From Candidatus Aminicenantota bacterium (GTDB lineage Bacteria > Acidobacteriota > Aminicenantia > Aminicenantales > Aminicenantaceae), in contig DAOVBT010000019.1 in assembly GCA_030670375.1 (NCBI GenBank), positions 1 to 13,025 of the forward strand: a DNA stretch of 13,025 bases, in the 5' to 3' direction. The translations under genes were made by a program, and so were the position numbers. Positions 6,695-12,377 of the stretch are shown here, one piece after another. Each line of letters starts with the position of its first letter. The first letter of the stretch is position 1. The notes beneath the pieces were generated by a model. The model did no database searches and was not told where the DNA came from. It was given only the letters and a program-made list of their open reading frames with translations.

Positions 6695-7717
6695 ATGAAG
6701 GATTTAGTCAAACAACTGGACAAATCCCAGATCAAAAAAATTCCTGGCATCCGTGATTTGGCCCGTGATATCCAGAAGGACTTGGATGCGGTTGAACAAG
6801 AGCTTAAGGAATTCACAAAATCTCCGAACAAGATCGTTTCAGAAATTAGCTCCTATCTTTTCAAGAATGCGGGAAAAAGGATAAGGCCAGCTCTTCTTAT
6901 CCTCTGCTCAAAACTCTCAGGATACACGGGGAATGAACATATCACCATGTCGGGCCTCGTTGAAACCATTCACACAGCCAGCCTCATCCACGACGATATC
7001 ATCGATAACTCCAAAACGAGGAGAGGGCGAGAATCCGTTCATACCAAATGGGGCCCCAATATCACTGTCCTCTTGGGTGACTATCTGTATATCAAAGCGA
7101 TCGGCAACTCCCTCCAAAGCCGACACAGACAGATTGTCCAGATCCTTACAGATGTATCATCCAAAATGATCGAGGGCGAGCTGAATGAATATTATGTCAG
7201 CTGGAACCTGGATGTCGACGAACATAACTATCTGGACATCATCAATAAGAAAACAGCCTCATTGTTCTCAGCTTCCTGTCAAATAGGGGGAATCTTGGGC
7301 AACGTTCAGGACAAGGAAGAAAATATCCTGGCAGATTTTGGAACAAACCTTGGGATGACATTCCAAATTATCGACGATCTGCTGGATTATACAGGAGACG
7401 AAAACACGATGGGGAAGCCCGTTCTTTCTGATTTGCGGGAAGGTCGTATTACACTTCCATTGATCTACACACTCCAAAATGATGGGAAGAAAAACCGGAG
7501 CCGCATCCTGGATCTATTGAAAAAGAAAGAGTTAGACAAGTCATCTCTCGAGGAAATCCTGCACACAGTACAATCCAACGGAGCCCTGGACTACACCTAT
7601 AGAAAAGCCGAAGAATTTTCGGCCCATTCCAAGAAACTCCTCCAAAAGTTGCGCCCATCTGTCCACCGGGACGCTCTGTCACTATTCCCTGATTTTATCT
7701 TATACAGAAACAAATAG
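6695..7717 (+). CDS. Trans-polyprenyl diphosphate synthase (long-chain, IspB type)
   Basis: A 340-residue all-helical prenyltransferase that extends an allylic diphosphate with isopentenyl diphosphate, as in quinone side-chain synthesis. Both aspartate-rich motifs are intact: DDIID at 100-104, followed by the basic TRRG, and DDLLD at 227-231. GKRIRPALL at 60-68 and GDYLY at 128-132 also fit. The fifth residue before the first motif is Ala95, a small residue that leaves room for a long product, so an octaprenyl-like chain is more likely than farnesyl diphosphate. The N-terminus is about 20 residues longer than usual and rich in lysine and aspartate. Only GAG is visible as a ribosome binding signal. 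It follows tatD by 42 bases and leads by 5 bases into the CYTH gene, so all are probably co-transcribed. Chain length cannot be fixed from sequence alone. Confidence 0.92.
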   Translation: MKDLVKQLDKSQIKKIPGIRDLARDIQKDLDAVEQELKEFTKSPNKIVSEISSYLFKNAGKRIRPALLILCSKLSGYTGNEHITMSGLVETIHTASLIHDDIIDNSKTRRGRESVHTKWGPNITVLLGDYLYIKAIGNSLQSRHRQIVQILTDVSSKMIEGELNEYYVSWNLDVDEHNYLDIINKKTASLFSASCQIGGILGNVQDKEENILADFGTNLGMTFQIIDDLLDYTGDENTMGKPVLSDLREGRITLPLIYTLQNDGKKNRSRILDLLKKKELDKSSLEEILHTVQSNGALDYTYRKAEEFSAHSKKLLQKLRPSVHRDALSLFPDFILYRNK

Positions 7718-7722
7718 GGGTT

Positions 7723-8235
7723 ATGACAGAAATCGAAGTCAAAATCAGAATAGATAACCCAGAAAAAATAACAGATAAGCTTCTTGCTTTGGGGGCCGAA
7801 TTGGCTAAAGACCGCCACTGGGAAGAAAACACCCTTTATGATTTTCCTTCCCAGGCTCTTTATAATCAAAAACGCGCCCTAAGACTCCGGACAGAAAACA
7901 AAAAGGCGTATTTGACCTTTAAAGGCCCTCCCCAAAAATCGAGAAAGTTCAAAATCCGCGAAGAATACGAAACCGAAGTGAAAAATGGAAAACAGATGAA
8001 AAAAATCTTGAAAGAGTTGGGATTCATCCCCACATTTCAATATAAAAAATACAGAACAACCTATCGCATAAAAAAATGTAAAATATGCTTGGATGAAACA
8101 TCTATCGGAAATTTTTTAGAACTGGAAGGAGAACAAAGTCAAATTGTCAGGATCGCAATGTCTTTGGGTTTTGTAAAAAAGGAATTCATCAAGCTGGATT
8201 ATATTCAGTTAATAAAGAATGAGAGTGGAGGTTAA
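7723..8235 (+). CDS. CYTH-domain protein (class IV adenylate cyclase / CyaB-like)
   Basis: A 170-residue single-domain CYTH protein (triphosphate tunnel metalloenzyme). The signature ExExK is at the N-terminus (E3, E5, K7 in TEIEVKIRI), followed by RALRLRTENKKAYLTFKGP, REEYETEV and DETSIGNFLELEGE, which place acidic and basic side chains along the tunnel. Family members act on nucleoside triphosphates, inorganic triphosphate or thiamine triphosphate. The match is to the CyaB-like branch, but sequence does not separate cyclase from phosphohydrolase. GGGG overlaps the stop of the preceding prenyl synthase gene and serves as its ribosome binding site, so the two are translated from one message. 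The gene is lysine-rich, and its TAA overlaps the stop of the convergent rpoZ. Confidence 0.85.
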   Translation: MTEIEVKIRIDNPEKITDKLLALGAELAKDRHWEENTLYDFPSQALYNQKRALRLRTENKKAYLTFKGPPQKSRKFKIREEYETEVKNGKQMKKILKELGFIPTFQYKKYRTTYRIKKCKICLDETSIGNFLELEGEQSQIVRIAMSLGFVKKEFIKLDYIQLIKNESGG

Positions 8236-8546
8236 GTTTTTTTGCCCTTTTTTGGTTTCTTATCTTTTGAGCTTTTCTCTTTCGGTTTTTCCTCGGCTTC
8301 CGGTGCTATTTCTTCCTCGATAAACATATCTTTGTCGGAATCTGAAACATCTTCCATTTCTCCCTTTACTTCCTTTACAATCTCATAATCCACAAGTCCC
8401 TGTTTCACCTCTTCCTGGGCAATACGGATAAGATTTTTTGATCTGGATTTGATACGTGGTTTCGCACCACCCAGCAATTGCTTCGCTCGCATCGCTGCTA
8501 TTATCACATACCTGAATTTGCTATCGATATCTCCGTATTCTTTCAA
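8232..8546 (-). CDS. rpoZ: RNA polymerase omega subunit with long charged C-terminal tail
   Basis: A 104-residue omega subunit, which chaperones beta-prime into RNA polymerase. The core at residues 6-57 has the family pattern: DIDSKFRYVIIAAMRAKQL, GGAKPR, KNLIRIAQEEVKQG and LVDYEIV. From about residue 60 the protein is a low-complexity tail, first acidic (EMEDVSDSDKDMFIEEE), then lysine-rich, ending PKKGKKT; such tails vary between omegas. The start is TTG at 8546, with GAGGAG about 10 bases upstream; a second TTG closer to that site is out of frame and soon meets a stop. It stands apart from gmk, its frequent neighbour. It converges on the CYTH gene: TTAA at 8232-8235 supplies both stops. 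It is divergent from the MinD-like gene, with a paired dyad between them. Confidence 0.88.
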   Translation of the reverse strand: MKEYGDIDSKFRYVIIAAMRAKQLLGGAKPRIKSRSKNLIRIAQEEVKQGLVDYEIVKEVKGEMEDVSDSDKDMFIEEEIAPEAEEKPKEKSSKDKKPKKGKKT

Positions 8547-8562
8547 CTGGCAAGTTCTCCTC

Positions 8563-8579
8563 GGCTAAAATAATTAGCC
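8563..8579. promoter_or_regulatory. GGCTAA/TTAGCC dyad ahead of rpoZ
   Basis: GGCTAA, a 5-base AT spacer, then TTAGCC, a perfect 6-base inverted repeat. It lies 16 bases ahead of the rpoZ start and directly before its GAGGAG. A near-copy sits at 8719-8740 in the same relative place ahead of the divergent ATPase gene. It could be an operator or a leader hairpin affecting translation start. Confidence 0.45.
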
Positions 8580-8664
8580 AACAAAATACACCTATATAAA
8601 CGTTTAAAATAACAGAATTCGCTCTGTAATTCAATAAATATATTTTTTTCATTTTTTACATCTT

Positions 8665-8692
8665 TTGCTTAAACTCAACTTTCTTATATGCT
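8665..8692 (+). promoter_or_regulatory. Possible sigma-70-type promoter for the MinD-like gene
   Basis: TTGCTT at 8665-8670, a 16-base spacer and TATGCT at 8687-8692 give a weak but reasonable -35/-10 pair in a very AT-rich stretch. Transcription would start near 8699, leaving a leader of about 50 bases that includes the dyad at 8719-8740. Confidence 0.3.
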
Positions 8693-8718
8693 AAAATGAG
8701 AATTCATCAAAATCGCGA

Positions 8719-8740
8719 GGCTAAGATAAATTAATTAGCG
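8719..8740. promoter_or_regulatory. GGCTAA/TTAGC dyad ahead of the MinD-like gene
   Basis: GGCTAA, a 10-base AT spacer, then TTAGCG, ending 10 bases before the ATG at 8751. Apart from a 5-base longer spacer and a final G for C it repeats the site at 8563-8579 ahead of rpoZ. The matching position in both leaders suggests a common regulator or RNA fold. Confidence 0.4.
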
Positions 8741-8750
8741 TCTAGGCAAG

Positions 8751-9695
8751 ATGTACCAAGTAAATACAGAGACAAATGGACCCCTTTTATCCATACACCA
8801 AGGTAAAGAAAAATCCATATGGGCTGTAGGAGGAGGAAAGGGAGGTACCGGAAAAAGTTTTGTATCAGCCAGCCTTGCCATTCAACTAGCCAACCTTGAA
8901 AAAGATGTGACCCTGATCGATGCAGATTTAGGAGGCCCTAATCTCCATACTTTCCTCGGTATGAAAGAATCAAACCTAGACTTGGGTGATTTTGTGACGA
9001 ACAAAGTTCCTAACCTTAAGGATACAGTGATTCTGACTCCGTTTGCGGGGTTAAAACTCATAAAAGGAACCGAAAATGTTCTTTTCATGGCTAACCTGAA
9101 TTATTACAAAAAGCAGAAGCTGATCCGACATATCAAGGCATTTGATGCCAACAGAGTGATCGTGGATATCGGAACAGGGGCATCCTATAACTGTATCGAT
9201 TTTTTCCTCCTTTCTAATCCTGGAATTCTTGTGGTGAATCCCGAACCCACTTCCATAGAGAACGCCTACTATTTTCTTAAATCCTGCATCATCAGAATCC
9301 TAAAGGTTTATACAGAATACTATGGTATCGAGGATCTGGTAAGAAAAATAGCGAACCACATCAAAGACAATTCTAAGTCCATCTACACATTTTTAAACGA
9401 GATCATATCTTATGACAAGCATTATGCCCATGTCTTGTTCAAGGCGCTTAAAAAATTCAATCCTTGTCTTATTATCAACAACGCAAGGAGTGAGAGGGAT
9501 TTTTTGTTAGGACAATCCATCGTGGATGTGGTCAAAAAATATCTCGTCGTGGATATAACGTTTTTGGGAGCCATCCCTCACGATGAGAGAATACATGTCA
9601 GTTTAAAAAGAATGACACCTTATATGAGCACATATCCAGATTCAGAAGTTGCCCTATCCATTCGATCTATTGTGGAAAAGTTGGCTTATAGATAA
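8751..9695 (+). CDS. MinD/ParA-family P-loop ATPase (FleN/Mrp-like)
   Basis: A 314-residue deviant-Walker ATPase. Residues 27-36 are GGGKGGTGKS, with the signature lysine K30 and the P-loop lysine K35. DADLGGPNLHTFLG follows at 57-70, and the Walker B-like VIVDIGTGASYN has Asp139. PEPTSIENAYYFLKS at 164-178 is typical of the MinD-like branch including FleN/FlhG. Such proteins dimerise with ATP and position cell structures or partner proteins. No flagellar, cell-division or partition gene adjoins it, and I see no evident C-terminal membrane-targeting helix, so neither FlhG nor MinD should be claimed. AGG lies about 5 bases upstream of the ATG. The next gene is a small J-like protein in the same direction, a pairing that also occurs in other deep-branching bacteria as far as I recall. 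Role unknown; a spatial or regulatory switch is likely. Confidence 0.88.
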   Translation: MYQVNTETNGPLLSIHQGKEKSIWAVGGGKGGTGKSFVSASLAIQLANLEKDVTLIDADLGGPNLHTFLGMKESNLDLGDFVTNKVPNLKDTVILTPFAGLKLIKGTENVLFMANLNYYKKQKLIRHIKAFDANRVIVDIGTGASYNCIDFFLLSNPGILVVNPEPTSIENAYYFLKSCIIRILKVYTEYYGIEDLVRKIANHIKDNSKSIYTFLNEIISYDKHYAHVLFKALKKFNPCLIINNARSERDFLLGQSIVDVVKKYLVVDITFLGAIPHDERIHVSLKRMTPYMSTYPDSEVALSIRSIVEKLAYR

Positions 9696-9793
9696 AGCAT
9701 CATCACTTCCGACATCGTATCTGGATCACTAAGAAAAAATAGCGCCGCCCAATATAAATAAATCTAAAGATTTGATATCATGGAAAAGGAGTG

Positions 9794-9844
9794 ATGGCGA
9801 TTGTAGGAATGGATAGTTTTATGAATAATTCAGGATTGACATGA
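9794..9844 (+). CDS. Possible 16-codon leader peptide ahead of the J-like gene
   Basis: The ATG at 9794 follows AAGGAG with only 2 bases between and opens a frame encoding MAIVGMDSFMNNSGLT. Its TGA overlaps the ATG of the J-like gene as ATGA, the usual layout for translational coupling. The second half holds copy 2 of the 18-base repeat. Short spacing and length make this uncertain; it may be chance. Confidence 0.25.
   Translation: MAIVGMDSFMNNSGLT
9817..9834 (+). repeat. 18-base repeat, copy 2 (leader of the J-like gene)
   Basis: TTTTATGAATAATTCAGG, identical to the minus-strand reading of 1062-1079. Here its AGG, with the following A, provides the likely ribosome binding site (AGGA, 5 bases before the ATG at 9841). 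In copy 1 the same AGG is followed by C and no start codon lies nearby. Confidence 0.5.
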
Positions 9845-10077
9845 GAATAAAGAACGTCTTGGAGATGGATTACTACGAGCTCTTGAATGTCAACAGAAAT
9901 GCATCTCTCCAAGAAATCGAGAGAGCCTATGAGCTCTGCAAAATCACCTATCAAACCGATTCTATCGCTTATTACAGCCTCCTCTCTGAAGAAGAGAGAA
10001 AACACGTTCTGGATCGCATAGAAAAGGCTTATGCAACGCTCAGGGATACAAACAAAAGAAAAACCTATGACTTCTAG
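9841..10077 (+). CDS. J-domain-like small protein lacking the HPD motif
   Basis: A 78-residue protein that is almost entirely one J-type fold. DYYELLNVNRNASLQEIERAY at 9-29 matches helices I-II of DnaJ domains, and IEKAYATLRDTNKRKTYDF at 60-78 matches helices III-IV. In between, where DnaJ has YHPD, the sequence is YQTD, so His and Pro are gone and it should not stimulate DnaK's ATPase. The loop between helices II and III is longer than usual (YYSLLSEEERK). It probably acts as a protein-protein adaptor, perhaps for the MinD-like ATPase encoded 145 bases upstream. The ATG at 9841 has AGGA 5 bases upstream. The frame stops at TAG (10075-10077) and is followed in the same frame by 46 more sense codons, so this may be the front part of a longer gene. 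Confidence 0.72.
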   Translation: MRIKNVLEMDYYELLNVNRNASLQEIERAYELCKITYQTDSIAYYSLLSEEERKHVLDRIEKAYATLRDTNKRKTYDF

Positions 10078-10218
10078 ATGTATGAAAACAAAAAGGATTA
10101 CAAGGAGAGGGCTTTTTTCCGGAAGACAACTGAGAAGATTTTGATCGAGGACACAACAGAAAAAACGAGCATTTGGAGAAGAATAAAATATCTGTTTTTC
10201 TCGCCAAGAAAGAGATAG
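10078..10218 (+). pseudogene. 46-codon continuation of the J-like gene after an in-frame TAG
   Basis: Directly after the TAG the same frame continues from an ATG for 46 codons to a second TAG. The product is strongly basic (KKDYKERAFFRKTTEKI in the middle, SPRKR at the end), with a hydrophobic IKYLFFS near its C-terminus. There is no ribosome binding site of its own. Three readings fit: the former C-terminal part of a gene split by a nonsense mutation, an extension made by readthrough of TAG, or a coupled separate peptide. I prefer the first because J-like domains of this type usually sit at the front of longer proteins. Confidence 0.4.
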
Positions 10219-10221
10219 AGT

Positions 10222-11334
10222 TCAGTTTACAATCTCATACACATATTGACCATTTTGCAAGCACACTTGGCTATAACGGCCAATCATCCCTGGCGGCATC
10301 TTTCCCGGTCCTGTGACCTCGCAGAGAGTATACCTCACTCCGTTTATGACCAACCCCTCACCGGTAAAGGATGGAATGCCCAGCCCCACAAAAAAATGAT
10401 TGGGTACGGTTATCAACAGAATCGGATACTTTTTGAAATTGGTCCAAAAGGATGCAAAGGTCACTCCCTTTGAATCGCAATCCCCAAAATTGTCTGCCAG
10501 AACCCTGGGGGGAACCCAAAAGGAAAGAATGGTTTTCCCTCTCTCTTGGAGAGGAGGAATGTAATATCGGACATCTTGGATAAAGGAGAGTAACAGACCC
10601 AAAAATTGGTGAAGGGAAAAATTTGTGTATTTTTTTCGTAGGATTTCAAAAATGGGCCTGATCCTGTTTTTATTCTTCATGACACAAAATCCATGATTCA
10701 CCCCTATCTTCCCGTCAAAAACGCGGATGCCGCGACTCTCAAAAAACCGCGCTTTCTCCCCTTCTTGTTCTTTTTCCACTCGCTTAAGATATTTTTCCTG
10801 TTCCTTGGCCAGCCTTGCTTTTATCTTGTCGAACTCCCGCTTGACCTTCTTGTGGAGGGAAGGAGGAACAGAGAGTTTCAGGTTAAAGCTTTTAGCCGTG
10901 ATTTTTTCGATAAGTATATATTCAGGATATTTGCTCTTCTGGATCAGCCTATGCACAAACTCCCTTAGGTTCTCAATCATCTTCTCTCTCGATCGTTCCA
11001 TACTATCTTCCATGTGTTTCCTTAAGTCTGCCGGGAAATAGCCAAATTCTTTATCTGCCATATTCAGCAGGTTTTTCGAAAGAGGAAAGGACAAATTATG
11101 AGAATGTCCGTTAAAATCAGCCCATCCATACGTAAGATAATAATTTTCTTGGTCTTCCTGCCTATCAAAAACGGGTAAGATCTGAGAGACATTTTTATCA
11201 ATCCCTTGATGGGAAACAATAAAAACTTCTGAATCTCGACGGCTTTTAACAAACCAAGAGAGCAGGATAAGGCTTATGATGAGAAACAGAATGGTAATAA
11301 TCGAAAAAATTTCCGCTCTTTTTTGAATAATCAA
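10222..11334 (-). CDS. Membrane-anchored transglutaminase-like cysteine protein
   Basis: A 370-residue protein with one N-terminal membrane segment (residues 9-29), a long mixed region, a charged coiled-coil-like stretch at about 160-200, and a C-terminal transglutaminase-like domain. The papain-like triad can be placed: Cys286 in NFGDCDSKG, His313 in VPNHFFVGLG and Glu339 in CEVTGPGK. The lead-in SFIQDVRYYIPP and WVPPRVLADN also fit bacterial transglutaminase-like peptidases. It probably faces the periplasm or outside and cleaves or crosslinks a protein or peptide. The start is TTG at 11334, just 8 bases after the DUF350 stop and without a Shine-Dalgarno, suggesting coupling; a TAA lies two codons upstream, so no earlier start exists. 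It converges on the J-like continuation with a 3-base gap. Fold likely; substrate unknown. Confidence 0.8.
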   Translation of the reverse strand: MIIQKRAEIFSIITILFLIISLILLSWFVKSRRDSEVFIVSHQGIDKNVSQILPVFDRQEDQENYYLTYGWADFNGHSHNLSFPLSKNLLNMADKEFGYFPADLRKHMEDSMERSREKMIENLREFVHRLIQKSKYPEYILIEKITAKSFNLKLSVPPSLHKKVKREFDKIKARLAKEQEKYLKRVEKEQEGEKARFFESRGIRVFDGKIGVNHGFCVMKNKNRIRPIFEILRKKYTNFSLHQFLGLLLSFIQDVRYYIPPLQERGKTILSFWVPPRVLADNFGDCDSKGVTFASFWTNFKKYPILLITVPNHFFVGLGIPSFTGEGLVINGVRYTLCEVTGPGKMPPGMIGRYSQVCLQNGQYVYEIVN

Positions 11335-11342
11335 AGTTTATA

Positions 11343-11879
11343 TTATTTAAGGGGAATGGAGCCGACCTCGGGAAACGGGATAAGAGCACGTACAAGTCCC
11401 GACACTCCCGCGCTCATCAACAGGCAAATACCGACGATGAATAAAGCCATCAACACTGCCACCGCAGGATTATTGTCCATTATTTCCTGATACGTATCTA
11501 TGTTGGGGGTTAATCTGTTAAACAACCAAAAGCTGAAAAGAATACAGAGTATGGCCAAAATCCCGGCAAGCAGAACATAGCCGAGGCTATACAGCAGCAC
11601 TTCCGCAAAACTTCCTGCGTCTTTTTCCTGACCTAGAATAAAAAGCTGAATAACCGCCATCACGGGATACAGAGCCTGTTTGACCACAAGGGCTTCTCCG
11701 ATGAAAACGCTCCCCAACACTATTGCTACGGATATGTTTTTTTTCTTGAGCTGTTTCTCTTCATCGAAGCGTCGAGTCAAAACAAGTATAATGCGATAGC
11801 TGCCAAAGATCAGGATAAAGCTGATCAAGACAGATATCAGAAATTCCAGCAGGCCGAAAATTATTTGTTGACCACTCAT
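11343..11879 (-). CDS. DUF350-family integral membrane protein
   Basis: A 178-residue polytopic membrane protein with about four hydrophobic segments (roughly residues 8-35, 50-80, 95-121 and 137-165). It shows the internal duplication of DUF350 (PF03994): each half has a segment with an acidic residue and Asn before a hydrophobic helix, FDEEKQLKKKNISVAIVLG in the first and YQEIMDNNPAVAVLMALF in the second. The DUF350 function is not established. The gene starts 6 bases after the pseudopilin-like gene, with a weak GAG signal, and ends 8 bases before the transglutaminase-like gene, so all three should share one transcript. It may be the membrane partner of the two anchored neighbours. Confidence 0.8.
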   Translation of the reverse strand: MSGQQIIFGLLEFLISVLISFILIFGSYRIILVLTRRFDEEKQLKKKNISVAIVLGSVFIGEALVVKQALYPVMAVIQLFILGQEKDAGSFAEVLLYSLGYVLLAGILAILCILFSFWLFNRLTPNIDTYQEIMDNNPAVAVLMALFIVGICLLMSAGVSGLVRALIPFPEVGSIPLK

Positions 11880-11885
11880 TTTCGC

Positions 11886-12257
11886 TCAATTCCTGATGAC
11901 GATGTCATCATCCGTATGAAAAGTCTTATCTTTCCCAGCAGAAATTAGTCGATAGTTCGAATCTGACATCCTTTCGTATTTTATTTTATTTCCCCATGAA
12001 TCCGTGTCAACATAAACCGAACGGCTAAACATTTGCATTTCCTTCAGGTCTTTGGGAACTTTGCCGTTCTGGGCGATAAATAAATCGATCGCTCTTTCCA
12101 GCAATGTCAGATTCGTACGGGTGGTCTTTTCTTTGACCTCAGCAAAGGCATCCACCTGTTCCTTCAACCGGGATTTCCCTCCACGTTTCACCACATAAAG
12201 GAAAAAAACCACAATCACGACCAAAAGAAAAATAACTAAAAATCCCTTCATTTTCAT
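11886..12257 (-). CDS. GspG-like pseudopilin-domain protein with a plain membrane anchor
   Basis: A 123-residue protein. Residues 5-23 form a hydrophobic membrane segment, followed by a basic stop (KRGGKSR) and a helix. The C-terminal part has the type II secretion major-pseudopilin (T2SG) pattern: LLERAIDLFIAQNGKVPKDL at 52-71, TDSWGNKIKYE at 85-95, YRLISAGKD at 102-110 and a closing TDDDIVI that recalls the calcium-binding end of GspG. The usual prepilin cleavage site (G followed by FTLxE) is absent, and the N-terminus reads as an ordinary anchor, so it is probably not assembled into a pseudopilus. The start is the ATG at 12257, with AGGGGAG 5 bases upstream; a second ATG two codons on is possible. 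It leads the three-gene unit. Domain match fairly sure; role unknown. Confidence 0.78.
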   Translation of the reverse strand: MKMKGFLVIFLLVVIVVFFLYVVKRGGKSRLKEQVDAFAEVKEKTTRTNLTLLERAIDLFIAQNGKVPKDLKEMQMFSRSVYVDTDSWGNKIKYERMSDSNYRLISAGKDKTFHTDDDIVIRN

Positions 12258-12297
12258 GAAAGCTCCCCTTTGAAAAACTCCATCACTCTTCCTCTCA

Positions 12298-12327
12298 ATC
12301 TTGGATTTTTTATAAATAATCCAAGAT
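12298..12327. repeat. Perfect 10-base inverted repeat between the regulator and the membrane module
   Basis: ATCTTGGATT (12298-12307) and AATCCAAGAT (12318-12327) pair perfectly around a 10-base AT loop. It lies 51 bases beyond the response-regulator stop and 41 bases ahead of the pseudopilin-like start, in the direction of transcription. The stem is AT-rich and no T-run follows on the minus strand, so a weak terminator, attenuator or operator are all possible. Confidence 0.4.
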
Positions 12328-12377
12328 CATTATATAATTGAGGGACCCCATATAACAAGACAGGAAATGAAATATGG

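Noticed and set aside
8230..8260. T-run after the CYTH stop as an intrinsic terminator
   Set aside because: The T-run is the complement of the lysine codons ending rpoZ, and no GC-rich stem precedes it.
8751..9695. Naming the ATPase minD or flhG
   Set aside because: No minE, minC, flhF or flagellar gene is near and no amphipathic membrane-targeting tail is evident, so only the family name is supported.
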